Shown: in pieces, positions 15,001 to 30,000 of the stretch | How the letters are laid out: each line of letters begins with the position of its first letter | Numbering within the stretch: the stretch's first letter is position 1 | Source: Candidatus Omnitrophota bacterium | GTDB taxonomy: Bacteria > Omnitrophota > Gorgyraeia > Zapsychrales > Fredricksoniimonadaceae | Direction: 5' to 3' | NCBI GenBank assembly: GCA_028870995.1 | Contig: JAGWOI010000003.1 | Coordinates: 1-39,954 of the forward strand | DNA length: 39,954 bases | Position numbers and translations under genes: made by a program | The notes under the pieces: generated by a model | What the model saw: only the letters and a program-made list of their open reading frames with translations | The model's database searches: none | Told to the model about the DNA's origin: nothing

Positions 15001-18000
15001 ACAGGAGTCCTGGCTGGCTATAGTTTGGGAACCATAACCAATGCGTATTCGACAGGAAGTATAAATGCTAATACAGGAGGATGGAGCGATGGGGGTGGGT
15101 TTGTAGGGGTTAATGGCGGCACTATCAGCAATTCTTATTCGACAGTTACTGTATCTGTTCCTAACGCTGAAGGTGGAGGGTTTGCTGGGGCTAATAGTGG
15201 AACAATTTCTTACTCCTTTTCTACTGGGAATGTAAGTGCAGGGGATATAGCCGGAGGTTTTGTAGGTGACAGCGGAGGCTCTATAGCCAACAGTTATGCC
15301 ACAGGAAGTGTAACATCTCCTACTTCTAATCAGGCAGGAGGATTTGTTGGTGTTGGTGGGGGTTCTATAGCCAACAGTTATGCCATAGGTAATGTAAGCG
15401 GCTATGGAAGAGATGGCGGTTTCGCTGGAACTGATTCGGGCACAATATCGTATAGTTATTCCACGGGGACTGTTAACGGCCATAGTAGCAGCAATGTGGG
15501 GGGGTTTGTTGGATTAGATTTTAGTGCTACATATACAGCAGACTTTTGGGACAACTCTGTTGGAAGCAATGGTTCTCTTAATAATTCCGGCAGCGACTCG
15601 CCGACGGGTATTACAGGCGCTAACACGGCCACGATGCAAACTCAGAGCACCTTTACAGGAGCCGGCTGGGATTTCACCAAGGTTTGGACCATGCCGGCCA
15701 GTTCCTATCCGCAATTGCAAGGTGTGACGTGGGACGTGTGGACCGGTACCGGTAACTGGTCGACCGGCGCCAACTGGAGCACCAGCGCAGCACCCACGGC
15801 GGTGAACCGGGCGGTGTTTAATGCTACGGACAATAACAATGCGACAATTGATGCCTCTTTTGCAGGCACGGTTGGCGGCATTTATATTTCCGGTTATGCC
15901 GGCACCATCACGCAAAGCGAAAATCTTACGATCGGCGGCCTGGGACTTACCCAATCCAGCGGCACCTTCACGGTTGACGGCTCCTTCACCGGTTCCAACG
16001 AGACCTTCACGGACAACGGGCCGTTTAATTTCACCGGCGGCACCTTTAACCGCTTCACCGGTGCCGGGACCAGCGGCTCGCCGTATGTGATCTACGACGT
16101 CTACGGTCTGCAAGGCATGGGATCGACTAGCTATTTGGCGGATTATTTCCAATTGGCCAATAATATCGACGCGACAGTCACTGAAAGCACAGCCCTGGGC
16201 GGTAATAATTGGAACTCCGGGGCAGGGTTTGAGCCGGTGGGGAATAGCACAACCTCTTTTACTGGCAACTTCAACGGCGAGGGAAATTCTGTCACAGGTT
16301 TATACATAAACCGTTCTAGTACGAATGATGTAGGATTGTTTGGTAATACTTCTGCTTCTGTAAGCAATGTTGGATTAATTGGGAACAATATAACCGGGAA
16401 TACTCATACGGGTAGTTTGGCAGGTGAGAATCGTGGTACTATTAGTAATTCTTATGGGACAGGCAGTGTCAGTGGAACGGGAGATTATGTTGGAGGATTG
16501 GTCGGGGAGAACTGGGCAACCATAAATAACTCATATGCCACTGAGAATGTTAGTGGAACTAACAATAATGTGGGTGGCTTAGTAGGCACTAATGTATCAA
16601 GTATAAGCAATTCATATGCAACAGAAAGGGTGAGTGGGAGTAGCAACGTTGGTGGATTAGTGGGACAGAATTGGGTTGGTTCAACAGTAAGCAGTTCCTA
16701 TGCCACAGGGAGTGTGACAGGAACTGGTGGTTATATAGGTGGTTTTGTTGGACAAATATATAGTAGTTTGTCTTCCATTAATAATTCTTATGCGACAGGA
16801 AATGTTAGCAGTTCAGGCAATAGTTATATTGGTGGCTTTGCTGGATACAATACTGGGACTATCACCGATTCTTACTCCACCGGGGCAGTCACAGGCGCTA
16901 ATAGCGGCTATATGGGCGGATTTGTAGGCCAGGATTCGTCCGGCACCTACACTGCGGATTATTGGAACCACACGGTCAATTCTTCCTTAAATAGTGCCGG
17001 CAGCGGCGCATTGACCGGCGTTACCGGTGAATCAACCACCTGGATGCAGACGCAAAGCAATTTCAGCGGCGCGGGCTGGGATTTTGCCACCCCGGTCTGG
17101 ATCATGACCAGTAACAACGCATCTTATCCTGACCTTTATAATACCTTCATGATCTGGAACGGCTCCGGCAACTGGTCGACCGGCTCCAACTGGAAAACGG
17201 CTACGTCAGGCAATTTGTTGGCACCGACCAGCACGAGCAAGGTCATCTTTAATGCCGCCAGCACTTCTAATGCCGTCATCGACGTCGCCTTTGCCGGGAC
17301 CGTGGCCAAGCTGGTCATACAAAGCGGTTACACCGGCACCATCACCCAAAATGAAACCGTCACGGTCACCAGCGACTATGAGCAGGCTGCCGGTACGGTG
17401 ACGTTGAATAAAGCCAACACCTTCTCCGGCAATTTCACGCTGGCCGGTGGCACCCTCAATCTCAACAATGCCACAGCCCCGGGCAGTGCCGCCATCACCA
17501 TCACCGGCGGCACTATTGACAACACCTCGGGCGGCAGCATTATCCTTACCAATAATAATGCCATGAATTGGGACGGCAGTTATACCTTCACCGGCAGCAA
17601 TGCCTTGAACTTGGGCACGGGTGCCGTGACCTTGGGGGCAAGCCCGACGGTGACCGTGTCAGCCTCAACCTTGACGGCCGGTGGCATCATCAGCGGTGCC
17701 TACAGCCTCACCAAGGCAGGCAGCGGCACCCTGGTTTTAAACGGTGCGAACACCTTCAGCGGCGGTGTGACCTTAAGCGCAGGCACATTGGATATTAATA
17801 ACGCCTCGGCATTGGGCACAGGGACCTTTACGATCGCTGCCGGGACAACGATTGACAATACTTCCGGCGGTAGCATCACGGAAACCAATAACAATACGCA
17901 GACGTGGAACGGCAGCTTCACGTTTACCGGAAGCAATGCCTTGAACTTGGGCACGGGTGCCGTGACCTTGGGCGCTTCTCCTACAGTGACCGTGTCTGCC

Positions 18001-21000
18001 TCAACCTTGACGGCCGGCGGCATCATCAGCGGTGCCTATGGTCTGACCAAGGCCGGCAGCGGGACGCTGGTTTTAAGCGGGGCGAACACCTTTAGCGGTG
18101 GGGTGACCTTCAGCGCCGGGACACTGGACATCAACAATGCGGCGGCCCTAGGCACGGGGACCTTTACGATCGCTGCCGGGACAACGATTGACAACACCTC
18201 CGGCAGCAGCATCACGGAATCCAACAACAATACGCAGACCTGGAACGGCAGTTATACCTTCACCGGAAGCAATGCCTTGAATCTTGGCACCGGTGCGGTG
18301 ACCTTGGGCGCTTCGCTGACAGCAACGGTGAGCGCAAGCACATTAACGGTGGGCGGAGCGATTGGCGATGGCGGCAACGGCTACAGCCTGACCAAGGCCG
18401 GCAGCGGGGCGCTGGTTTTAAGCGGTGCGAACACCTTTAGCGGTGGGGTGACCTTCAGCGCCGGGACACTGGACATCAACAATGCGGCGGCCCTGGGCAC
18501 GGGGGCCTTTACGATCGCTGCCGGGACAACGATTGACAATACTTCCGGAGGCAGCATCACGGAATCCAATAACAATACGCAGACGTGGAACGGCAGCTTT
18601 ACATTCACCGGCAGCAATGCCCTAAACTTCGGCACGGGTGCCGTGACCTTGGGCGCTTCACCGACGGTGACAGTGAGCGGCAGCACGCTGACCGTAGGCG
18701 GGAATATCTCCGGCTCCGGAGACAACATCACCAAGACCGGGATCGGCACCCTTGTCCTTAACGGGGTTGTGGGTACAACCACAGGGGTGGTATACGTAAA
18801 TGCCGGTACTTTGACCCTGGCCGGAGCCAATACCCTCTCAGGAGGAGTTACGCTGGCTTCGGGCGCCACGCTCGACATCAACAATGCCGCGGCCTTGGGC
18901 ACCGGCACCTTTACGATTAATGGTGGCACGATTGACAATACCTCCGGCGGCAGCATCACGGAATCGAATAACAATGCGCAAACCTGGGCAGGCAGCTTCA
19001 CGTTTACAGGCAGCAATGCCTTGGATCTAGGCACCGGTGCTGTAACGATGGGCGCTTCCCCGACAGTGACAGTCAGCGGCAGTACGTTGACGGTGGGTGG
19101 GGCGATAGGAGACAGAAGCAGCGGTTATGGCCTGACCAAGGCCGGTAGCGGCACCTTGGCCTTAGGCGGAGCAAATACTTTTGGTGGCGGCGTGACCTTA
19201 AGTGCCGGAACCCTGGACATCAATAACGCCACAGCACTGGGCACGGGGACCTTTACGATCGCTGCCGGGACAACGATTGACAATACTTCCGGCGGCAGCA
19301 TCACGGTCAGCAATAACAACGCGATGGCTGTCAACGGCAGCTTTACCTTTACGGGCAGCAATGCCCTGAATTTGGGCACCGGTGCCGTGACCTTGGGGGC
19401 AAGCCCGACAGTAACGGTCTCGGCCGGCACGTTGACGATAGGAGGCGCCATCTCAGGAAGCGGCAAAAATTTGACCAGTGCGGGAAGCGGCACGCTGGTA
19501 CTTAACGGTATTATAGGAACAGGCACGGGCAGTGTAACGGTTTCAGCAGGGACTTTAACTTTAGCAGGCGCCAACACCTTCAGCGGCGGGGTGATTTTAA
19601 GCGCCGGGACGCTGGACATCAACAACGCGGCGGCCCTGGGCACAGGGACATTGACTATTGACGGCGGGACGGTTGACAACACCTCCGGCGGCAGCATCAC
19701 GGAATCCAACAATAATGCGCAGACATGGTCGGGTAATTTCACGTTCACCGGCAGCAATGCCTTGAATTTGGGCACCGGTACGGTGGCGCTGACGGCTTCT
19801 CCCACGGTGACGGTGTCCGCCAATACCCTTACGGTGGGCGGCCTGATCAGCGGCAGCTACAGCATCACCAAGTCAGGCAGCGGCACCTTGGTATTGTCCG
19901 GAGTCAACACCTTTACCGGAGGCCTTACTTTAAGCGCCGGGACCCTGGACATCAATAACGCGGCGGCCGTGGGTACCGGGACTTTTACGGTTGATGCCGG
20001 GACGACCATGGACAACGCCTCCGGCGGCAGTATCACGCTTAGCAACAACAACGCGATGAACGTCAACGGCAGCTTCACCTTTACCGGCAGCAATGCCCTG
20101 AATTTAGGCACTGGTGCCGTGACCTTGGGCGCAAGCCCGACAGTGACGGTATCGGCTGGTACCCTGACCGTGGGTGGGGCCATCAGCGGCGCGTATAACC
20201 TGGCCAAGGCCGGGGCCGGGACCATGGTTTTAAGCGGGGCCAACACCTATACCGGGACAACCACTATCAGCGCCGGGACCTTGAGCATCGCCGCCGATTC
20301 CGCGCTGGGAACGGCGCCTGGTTCACCCACCGCGGGAAGCTTGACCATCAACGGCGGTACCCTGGCCGTCACATCCAGCTTTACGCTGAATGCCAATAGA
20401 GGCATTGCGTTTGGCGCAAGCAACGCCACCATTGATGTGGCTTCAGGCGATACCTTGACCTACGGCGGGACAGTCGCCGGGGCCGGCAACCTGACCGAAA
20501 CAGGCGCCGGTACCATCGCCCTGGCCGCCAACCAGAGCATGACGGGGTCATTGACAGTCTCTGGCGGTACATTTAATGCCAATGGGTATAATTTTACTGC
20601 TTCCGGCGGCTTGACCATCAACGGCGGCACCTTTGACGGCGGCAGCGGCACGGTCACGACAAGCAATGTCAATATCAGCAGCGGCACCCTGACGGCGCCG
20701 TCGGGGACCTTGAACGTTTCCGGCAATTGGGTGCATAGCGGCGGCACCTTTGCCGATAACAGCGGCACGGTCAATTTCAACGGCACCGGCCAGACGATCT
20801 CCAATTCCAGCACCTTCTATAATTTCACCAAGAGCGTCTCCGCAGCCGATACCCTGACCTTCACGGCGGGCACCACCCAAACCGTGACCAATACCCTGAC
20901 CTTGACCGGCGCCTCCGGCCAGCTGCTGAGCTTGGTCAGCTCCTCGTCAGGCAGTGCCTGGAACCTGGTCGCCCCGGCTTCCCAGAGCGTGTCCTATGTG

Positions 21001-24000
21001 GATGTGAAAGATTCCGATAATTCCGGTACGCTGATTGTCGCCGCGCATTCCGTGGACGGCGGCAATAACACGGGCTGGTACCTGGTGGATTATTTTGCGG
21101 TGACCGGCAACGCCTCGGTCAATGCCGGCAGCAACGAGGACTTGACCATCACGGCCTATGATGCCGCCGGGCATGTTTCCACCTCCTTTACCGGCAGCAA
21201 AAGCCTGGTCTTCTCCGGGCCCAACCCTTCGTCCGGCGGCAACACGCCGACGGTCAACGGCACGAACGTGGGCAGCAGCACCTCCGTGACCTTCACCAAC
21301 GGTGTTTCCAATGTGGGCGGCGCGGTGCTGGTGCCTTACAAGGCCGAGACGGTCACGGTCAATGCCACCGACGGCACCCGCGATTCCACCGGCCACGGCC
21401 TGAGCCTGACCGTCAATCCGCTGGGCATCAACTCCCTGGTGTTGTCCGCGGCTTCTGGATCGATGACCGCCGGCACAACCAACCAGCTGACCATCACCGC
21501 CGAGGATATTTACGGCAATGCGGCCACCGCTTATACCGGCGACAAGGCCTACACCTTTGCCGGTGCCACTTCAGCGCCAAATGGCACGCATCCAACCGTC
21601 ACCGATAAGACCGCCGCTGCACAGGATTTCGGCAGTTCGACGACGATCACCTTCACCAATGGCGTCTCAACAGCCGGCGGATTGATGACGCTTTACAAAG
21701 CACAGATGGCCTCCATCACCGCCAATGACGGCACGTTGACCAGCAATGCCGTGAGCGTGACGGTCAACGCAGCGGCGACCGCCAGCTTGACCCTGTCTGC
21801 GGCCACCAGCACGCCGACAGCGGGCAGTGCGGACCAGCTGACCATCACGGCCTATGATACGTACGGCAACGTGGCCACCGGCTATACGGGCGACAAGAGC
21901 TTCACCTTCGGCACGGCCAACAGCATCGGTTCCTATAACCCGACGGTGACGGACAAGACCGGGGCGGCCCTTGATTTGGGCGCGTCCACGACCCTGACCT
22001 TTACCAACGGATCTCTAAGCGCCGGCGGCTCCATGGTGCTGTATAAGGCCCAAGGCGATTCCATTTCAGGGACGGACGGGACCTTTACGACCAATACCGT
22101 TGGTGTGACCGTTAATGCCGCTGCGGCTGCGAGCCTTGATTTAAGCGCTGTTTCCGGCAGCCTCACGGCCGGCAACTCCGACCAGTTGACAATCACCGCG
22201 TATGATACGTACGGCAACGTGGCCACAGGATATACCGGAGACAAGGCATTTATTTTCAGCGGAGCTTCCGTTTCCCCGGACAGCAATCATCCCACCGTCA
22301 CCGACAAAACCGGCGCTGCCGTCAATCTCGGCACCAGCACAACCCTGACCTTCACGAACGGTGTATTGAACGCGGGCGGCTTGATGAAATTATATAAGGT
22401 CGAGACCGCTTCCGTTAGCGGCACGGACGGCAGTTTGACCAGCAATAGTGTCAGCGTGACGGTCAGCCCGGGTGCTGCCGCGAGCCTAAGCCTGACCGCG
22501 GCGTCAGGCAGCCTCACCGCAGGCAATACCGACCAGTTGACGATCACCGCCTATGACGCTTACGGCAATACAGCAACCGGTTACACGGGAGACAAGACCT
22601 TCACCTTCAGCGGCGGTGGTACGGCACCGAATGGGACCCATCCAACGGTCACGGACAAGACGGGCAGTGCGGTGAATTTCGGCACCAGCGAAACCCTGAC
22701 TTTCACGAACGGAGTTTCCACGGCCGGCGGTTTGATGACGCTGTATAAGGAAGAAATAGCTTCTGTCACGGGCAATGACGGCGCCCTGACCAGCAATGCT
22801 TTAAGCGTCACCGTCAACGCCAACACCATGACCGGCCTGAATTTGAGCGCCGCCTCCGGCTCGCTCACCGCCGGCGCTACCGACCAGCTGACGATCACGG
22901 CCCAGGACACCTACGGCAATACCGTGACATCCTATACCGGTGACAAGACCTTCACCTTCAGCGGCGCCAATAGTGTCGGCAGTTATAATCCAACGGTGAC
23001 GGACAAGACAGCGGCGGCCGTCAATTTCGGTACCAGCGAAACGCTGACCTTCAGTAACGGCATAAGTTCAGCCGGGGGGCTTATGACCTTGTATAAGGCC
23101 CAGGCCGCCTCGGTGACGGCGACGGACGGCACCTTCACCAGCAATGCCGCCGGCGTGACCGTTTCTTCGGCTGCGGCTGCCAGCCTGCTTTTAAGCGCCG
23201 CCTCCGGCAGCATGACCGCGGGCAATTCCGACCAGCTGACCATCACCGCCTACGATACCTACGGCAATACCGCCACCGGTTATACCGGCGACAAGACCTT
23301 CACTTTCAGTGGGGCCAACAGCATCAACGGCAACAATCCGACGGTGAGCGACAAGACCGGTGCGGACGTTAATTTCGGCACCGGCACCACACTGACCTTT
23401 ACCAGCGGGGTCACTTCCGCCGGCGGCCTCATGAAGCTGTATGAGGTGGGCACCTCGAACGTCAGCGGCACCGACGGCACCTTGACCAGCAATACGGCAA
23501 GCATTACGGTCACGCCCGGCTCGGCCGCCAGCCTTAATTTGACCGGCGCCTCGGGGACGATCAACGCAGGCGCTACGGACCAATTGACCATTACAGCCCA
23601 TGACGCTTATGGCAATGTGGTCACAAGCTACGCCGGGAACGTCACCGTCACCTTCAGCGGCGCCAGCAGCATCGGTTCATACACGCCGACGGTCACGGAC
23701 AAGACCGGGGCAGGGGTTGATTTCGGCACCGGCACGGTCCTGACCTTTACCAACGGCGTCTCGTCAGCCGGCGGCTTGATGACCTTGTATAAAGCCGAAA
23801 CAGCCTCCATCAGGGCCAACGACGGCACCCTGACCAGCAACGCCTTCAGCGTCACGGTCAATGCCGGTTCAGCGGCGAGCTTGAATTTAAGCGCTGTGTC
23901 CGGCACGGTCACCGCCGGAACCACCGACCAATTGACCATCACCGCTGAAGACACCTATGGCAATACCGTTACAGGCTATACCGGCGATAAGACCCTCACC

Positions 24001-27000
24001 TTCAGCGGTGCCGCTGCAGCGCCGAACGGCACCCATCCGACGGTGACGGACAAGACCGCGGCAGCCGTCAATTTCGGCACCAGCGAGACCGTCTCCTTTA
24101 CCAACGGCGTCTCATCTGCCGGCGGTTTGATGACCTTGTATAAGGCCCAGACCGCCTCGGTCACTGCGACCGATGGAACAATTAACGGCAATGCTTTAAG
24201 CGTGACGGTCAATCCAGCGGCGGCGGCCAGCCTGAATTTGACCGCGGCTTCCGGCTCCATGACAGCCGGCAATACCGACCAACTGACCATTACGGCCGAG
24301 GACGCCTACGGCAATACAGCCTCCGCCTATACCGGAGATAAGACCATGACCTTCAGCGGCGCCAATACCATTGGGTCTTACCATCCGACGGTGACGAACA
24401 AGACGGCAGCGGCCGTCAATTTCGGCACCAGCGAGACGGTGACCTTCACCAACGGCGTCTCGTCAGCAGGCGGTTTGATGACCTTATATAAGGCCGAGAC
24501 GGCCTCTGTTACAGGCACCGACGGCACTTTTACTTCGAATGCCTTGAGCGTGACGGTCAATCCTGCCGCGGCGGCCAGCCTGACCTTGTCCGCCGCAAGC
24601 GGGAGCATCACCGCAGGGGCCACGGATCAGCTTACGATCACCGCTTATGACACCTACGGCAACGTGGCGACCGCCTATACCGGAGATAAAACGTTTACCT
24701 TCAGCGGCGCCAATACCATCGGGTCCTATCATCCGACGGTGACGGACAAGACGGCAGCGGCCGTCAATTTCGGCACCAGCGAGACGGTGACCTTCACCAA
24801 CGGCGTCTCGTCAGCGGGCGGCCTGATGACTTTATATAAGGTGGAAACGGCCTCAGTAACGGGCAATGACGGGTCTTTGACCACCAACGCCGTCAGCGTG
24901 ACCGTTACTCCTGCCACGGCGGCCAGCCTCACTTTATCGGCCGCCAGCGGAAGCATCACGGCGGGGAACACCGACCAGTTGACGATCACCGCCTACGATG
25001 CCTATGGCAATACCGCCACCGGTTACACAGGAGACAAGGCCATGACCTTCAGCGGGGCCGGCAGCGTTGGCAGCAACAACCCGACGGTGACGGACAAGAC
25101 CAGCGCTGCGGTGAATTTTGGAACATCCACCACGGTCACCTTTACCAACGGTGTTTCCAGTGCTGGCGGCCTGATGACGTTGTACAAGGCCCAGACCGCC
25201 TCCATCACAGGCAGTGACGGCACCCTGACCAGTAGCGCGGCCGGTGTCACGGTCGCTCCGGCAGCGGCAGCCAGCATCGGCCTGACCGCGGCCGGCGGCT
25301 CCATGACCGCCGGCAATACCGACCAGTTGACCATCACCGCCTATGACACCTACGGCAATATCGCGACTGCCTATACCGGCGACAAAACCTATACCTTTAG
25401 CGGAGCCAGTATAATCGGCAGTTATCATCCGACGGTGACGAATAAGTCGGGCAGCGCGGTCAATTTTGGCACCTCGCAGACCATCACCTTTACCAACGGT
25501 GTTTCCAGCGCGGGCGGCCTGATGACGTTGTACAAGGCGGAAAATGCCTCGATCACGGCAACAGATGGAACATTCACCAGCGGCGCCGCCGGGGTGACGG
25601 TCAGCGCCGCTTCGGCCACGAGTTTGACCCTCTCGGCTGTCAGCGGCACGCTCAATGCCGGGGCCACCGACCAGTTGACCATCACCGCTTACGATACCTA
25701 CGGCAACACGGCGACCGGCTATACCGGAGACAAGACCTTTACTTTTGCCGGTGCCGCTGCGTCACCGGGTGGAACGCATCCGACGGTAACGGACAAGACC
25801 GCTGCCGCGGTCAATTTCGGGACATCGACGACCGTCACCTTCACCAACGGTGTCAGCAGCGCCGGCGGCTTGATGACCTTGTACAAAGCGCAAGCCGCCT
25901 CGGTCACGGCCAATGACGGCACGATAACCAGTAACGCCGTGAACGTCACGGTCAATCCGCTTTCCGCCTCCAGCCTGGATTTAACGGCAGCTTCAAGCAG
26001 CCTTACCGCAGGAACCACCGACCAGTTGACCATCACGGCCTACGACACCTACGGTAACACCGCCACGGGTTATACCGGCGACAAGGCGCTGACCTTCAGC
26101 GGCGCCGGTACGATCGGCAGCTATCATCCGACGGTGACGGACAGGACCGGTGCTGCGGTCGCTTTCGGGACACCTGCCACGGTCACCTTTACCAACGGTG
26201 TCAGCAGCGCGGGCGGGCTGATGACGCCCTATAAAGCCGAGAATGCCTCCTTAAGCGTCACCGACGGCACGCTCACCAGCAATACCGCCTCCGTGACGGT
26301 CTCTGCTGCGGCCCTGGCCGGCCTTAACCTTACGGCGGCGGCAGGCACCATGACCGCCGGCAATGATAACGAACTGACGATCACGGCCCAGGACGCCTAT
26401 GGCAATACGGTGGCGTCTTACACCGGAGACAAGACCTTGACCTTCAGCGGCGCTTCGGTGGCCCCGGACGGCATCACTCACCCCACAGTGACGGACAAGA
26501 ACGGTACGGCCGTTGACTTCGGCACCAGCGAGACGCTGACCTTTACCAATGGGGTCAGCAGCGCGGGCGGCTTGATGGCGTTGTATAAGGTGGAGAATGC
26601 CTCCATCACCGCCACCGATGGTACGTACACCACCAATGCGGTGGCCGTCAACGTCACCACAAGCGGAGCGGTGACATTGTTATTGTCGGCCAATTCCAGC
26701 AGCATCAATGCCGCGGCGACGGACCAGCTGACCATCACGGCCAAGGACTCCTTCGGCAATACCGTCACCACCTATACCGGCGACAAGACCTATACGTTTT
26801 ATGGCGCGGGGACGATCGGCACATATCGTCCCACCGTGACCGACAAGACCGGTGTTGCAGTCAACTTCGGCACATCTGAAACCATTACGTTTACCAGCGG
26901 CGTCTCCACGGCCGGCGGCCTGGTGACCTTGTACAAGGCCCAGAACGCGCCGGTGTTTGCCAGCGACGGATCCATCACCAGCAATACGGTTGTTGTGACC

Positions 27001-30000
27001 GTCAATCCCGGCCCTGCCGCCAGCCTGGGACTGACCGCCGCCGGCGGCAGCCTGACGGCAGGCACGACCGACCAGTTGACAATCACAGCCTATGATACAT
27101 ACGGCAATGTGGCCACCGGCTATGCGGGGGACAAGACCTTTACCTTCAGCGGCGCCGGCACGATCGGCAGCTATCATCCCACCGTAACGGACAAGAACAG
27201 CACGGCGGTCAATTTCGGCACCAGCGAGACGCTGACCTTTACCAATGGGGTCAGCAGCGCGGGCGGCTTGATGACGTTATATAAGGTGGAAACCGCCTCG
27301 GTCAGCGCCTCCGATGGCACCTTCACCACCAATACCGCCGGCGTGACCGTCAGCCCGGCCGCGGCCGCCAGCCTGACGCTAAGTGCTGCCAGCGGCAGTC
27401 TCGCGGCAGGCAATACCGACCAGCTGACCATCACGGCGTATGATACCTATGGCAACGTGGCTACCGGATATACCGGGGACAAATCCTATACTTTCAGCGG
27501 CGCCAACACGATCGGCAGTTATAATCCGACCGTGACGGACAAAACGGGTGCCGCTGTCAGCTTCGGTACCAGCGAGACGCTGACCTTCAGCAATGGTGTC
27601 AGTTCAGCCGGGGGGTTGATGACCTTATACAAGGCCGAGACGGCCTCGGTGTCCGGCACGGACGGCAGCTTGACGTCGAATGCGGTGAGCGTGACGGTGA
27701 GCCCGGGTGCCGCCGCCAGCCTGACGTTAAGTGCGGCCAGCGGCAGCCTGACGGCAGGCAACACCGATCAATTGACGATCACAGCCGTTGACACCTATGG
27801 CAATATCGCTACAAGTTATACGGGCAACAAGACCATCACCTTCAGCGGGGCCAATATCATCAACGGCCATCATCCGACGGTGACGAATAGAACAGGGTCA
27901 GCCGTTAATTTCGGCAGCAACACGTCCATTACCTTTACCAACGGCGTCAGCACCGCCGGAGGACTGATGACCTTGTATAAAGCCGAAACCGCCTCCATCA
28001 CGGTCAATAACGGCACCTTTACAAGTAACGCGGTGAGCGTGACGGTCAGTCCGGCCGCGGCCGCGAGCCTGACGCTAAGTGCTGCCAGCGGCAGTTTGAC
28101 GGCGGGGAATACCGATCAACTGACCATCACGGCTTATGATGCCTACGGCAATACGGCCACCGGCTATACCGGCGACAAGACCTTCACCTTCAGCGGGGCC
28201 AATAGCGTCGGCAGTCATAACCCGACGGTGACGGACAAAACGGGAGCGGCGGTCGCCTTCGGCACCAGCGAAACGCTGACCTTCAGCAGCGGAGTGAGCT
28301 CAGCCGGCGGCCTGATGACCTTGTACAAGGCCCAGACCGCCTCGGTGTCCGGAACGGACGGCAGTTTGACCTCGAATGCGGTGAGCGTGACGGTCGGCCC
28401 TGGTGCGGCGGCGAGCCTGACGTTGAGTGCGGCCAGCGGCAGTTTGACGGCAGGCAACACCGACCAGTTGACGATTACGGCGTATGATACGTACGGCAAC
28501 GTGGCCACCAGTTACACGGGCAGCAAGACCTATACCTTCAGCGGGGCCAACAGCATAGGCAGCTATAACCCGACAGTGACAAACAAGAGCGCGGCGGCGG
28601 TCAACTTTGGCACCAGCGAGACGCTGACCTTCAGCAGCGGGGTAAGTTCAGCCGGCGGCTTGATGACCTTATACAAGGTGGAGACGGCCTCGGTGTCCGG
28701 AACTGACGGGACCTTGACATCAAATGCCGTCTCCGTCAATGTAACATCGGCCTCAGCCGCCAGCCTGACGTTAAGTGCTGCCTCAGGCAGCCTGACCGCG
28801 GGCAATACCGACCAGTTGACGATCACGGCTTATGATACCTACGGCAATGTGGCCACCGGCTATACCGGTGACAAGACCTATACCTTTGCGGGCGCCAACA
28901 ACTCACCTAACGGCACGCATCCGACCGTCACGGGCAAGACGGGCGCGGCGGTCAATTTCGGGGCCTCCACGACAATTACCTTCACCAGCGGCGTTGCCAG
29001 CTCCGGCGGCTTGATGAGCCTGGTCAAGGTCGAAAGCGCGTCCGTGACCGGCAATGACGGTTCCCTTACCACGAATGCCGTCGGGGTGACGGTCAGCCCT
29101 GCGGCCGCCGCCAGCCTGAGCTTAAGCGCGGCCTCGGGCAGCTTGACGGCCGGCAATACCGACCAGCTGACCATCACCGCTTACGATGCCTACGGCAACA
29201 CAGCCACCGGCTATACCGGGGACAAAACCTTTACCTTCAGCGGCGCTGCCACCATCGGCAGCTACCATCCAACGGTGACGGATAAGACCGGAACGGCGGT
29301 CAACTTCGGCATCGGCGAAACGCTGACCTTCACCAACGGAACAAGCAGCGCCGGCGGTTTGATGACCTTGTATAAGACCCAAACGGCTTCTGTCTCAGGC
29401 ACTGATGGGACCTTGACATCAAATGCCGTTAGCGTGACGGTCAGCGCAGCGGCCGCCGCCAGCCTGAATCTGGTTGTGGCCAGCGGGCCGTTGACGGCGG
29501 GCAACACCGATCAGCTGACCATCACCGCTTACGATACTTACGGAAACGTGGCCACCGGTTATACCGGCAATAAGACCTTTACCTTCAGCGGCGCGAGTAT
29601 CATCGGCAGTTATCATCCGACGGTGACGGACAAGAACGGTACGGCGGTCAACTTCGGCACCGGCGAAACTCTGTCCTTTACCAATGGCGTGTCCACAGCG
29701 GGCGGCCTGATGACCTTGTATAAAGTCCAGAATGCCTCGGTCACGGCGGCTGACGGCACCTTTACCTCCAACGCGGTGAGCGTTGACGTAACGGCTGCGG
29801 CCGCGGCCAGCCTGACTTTGTCCGCCGCCGGCGGCAGCATTACCGCGGGCACGACCGACCAGCTGACCATCACGGCATATGACACCTACGGCAACGTGGC
29901 CACGGGCTATACGGGTGATAAGACCTATACCTTTGCCGGTGCCCATACCGCAGGCTTATATCATCCAACAGTGACCGACAAAAACGGCACGGCGGTCGAT

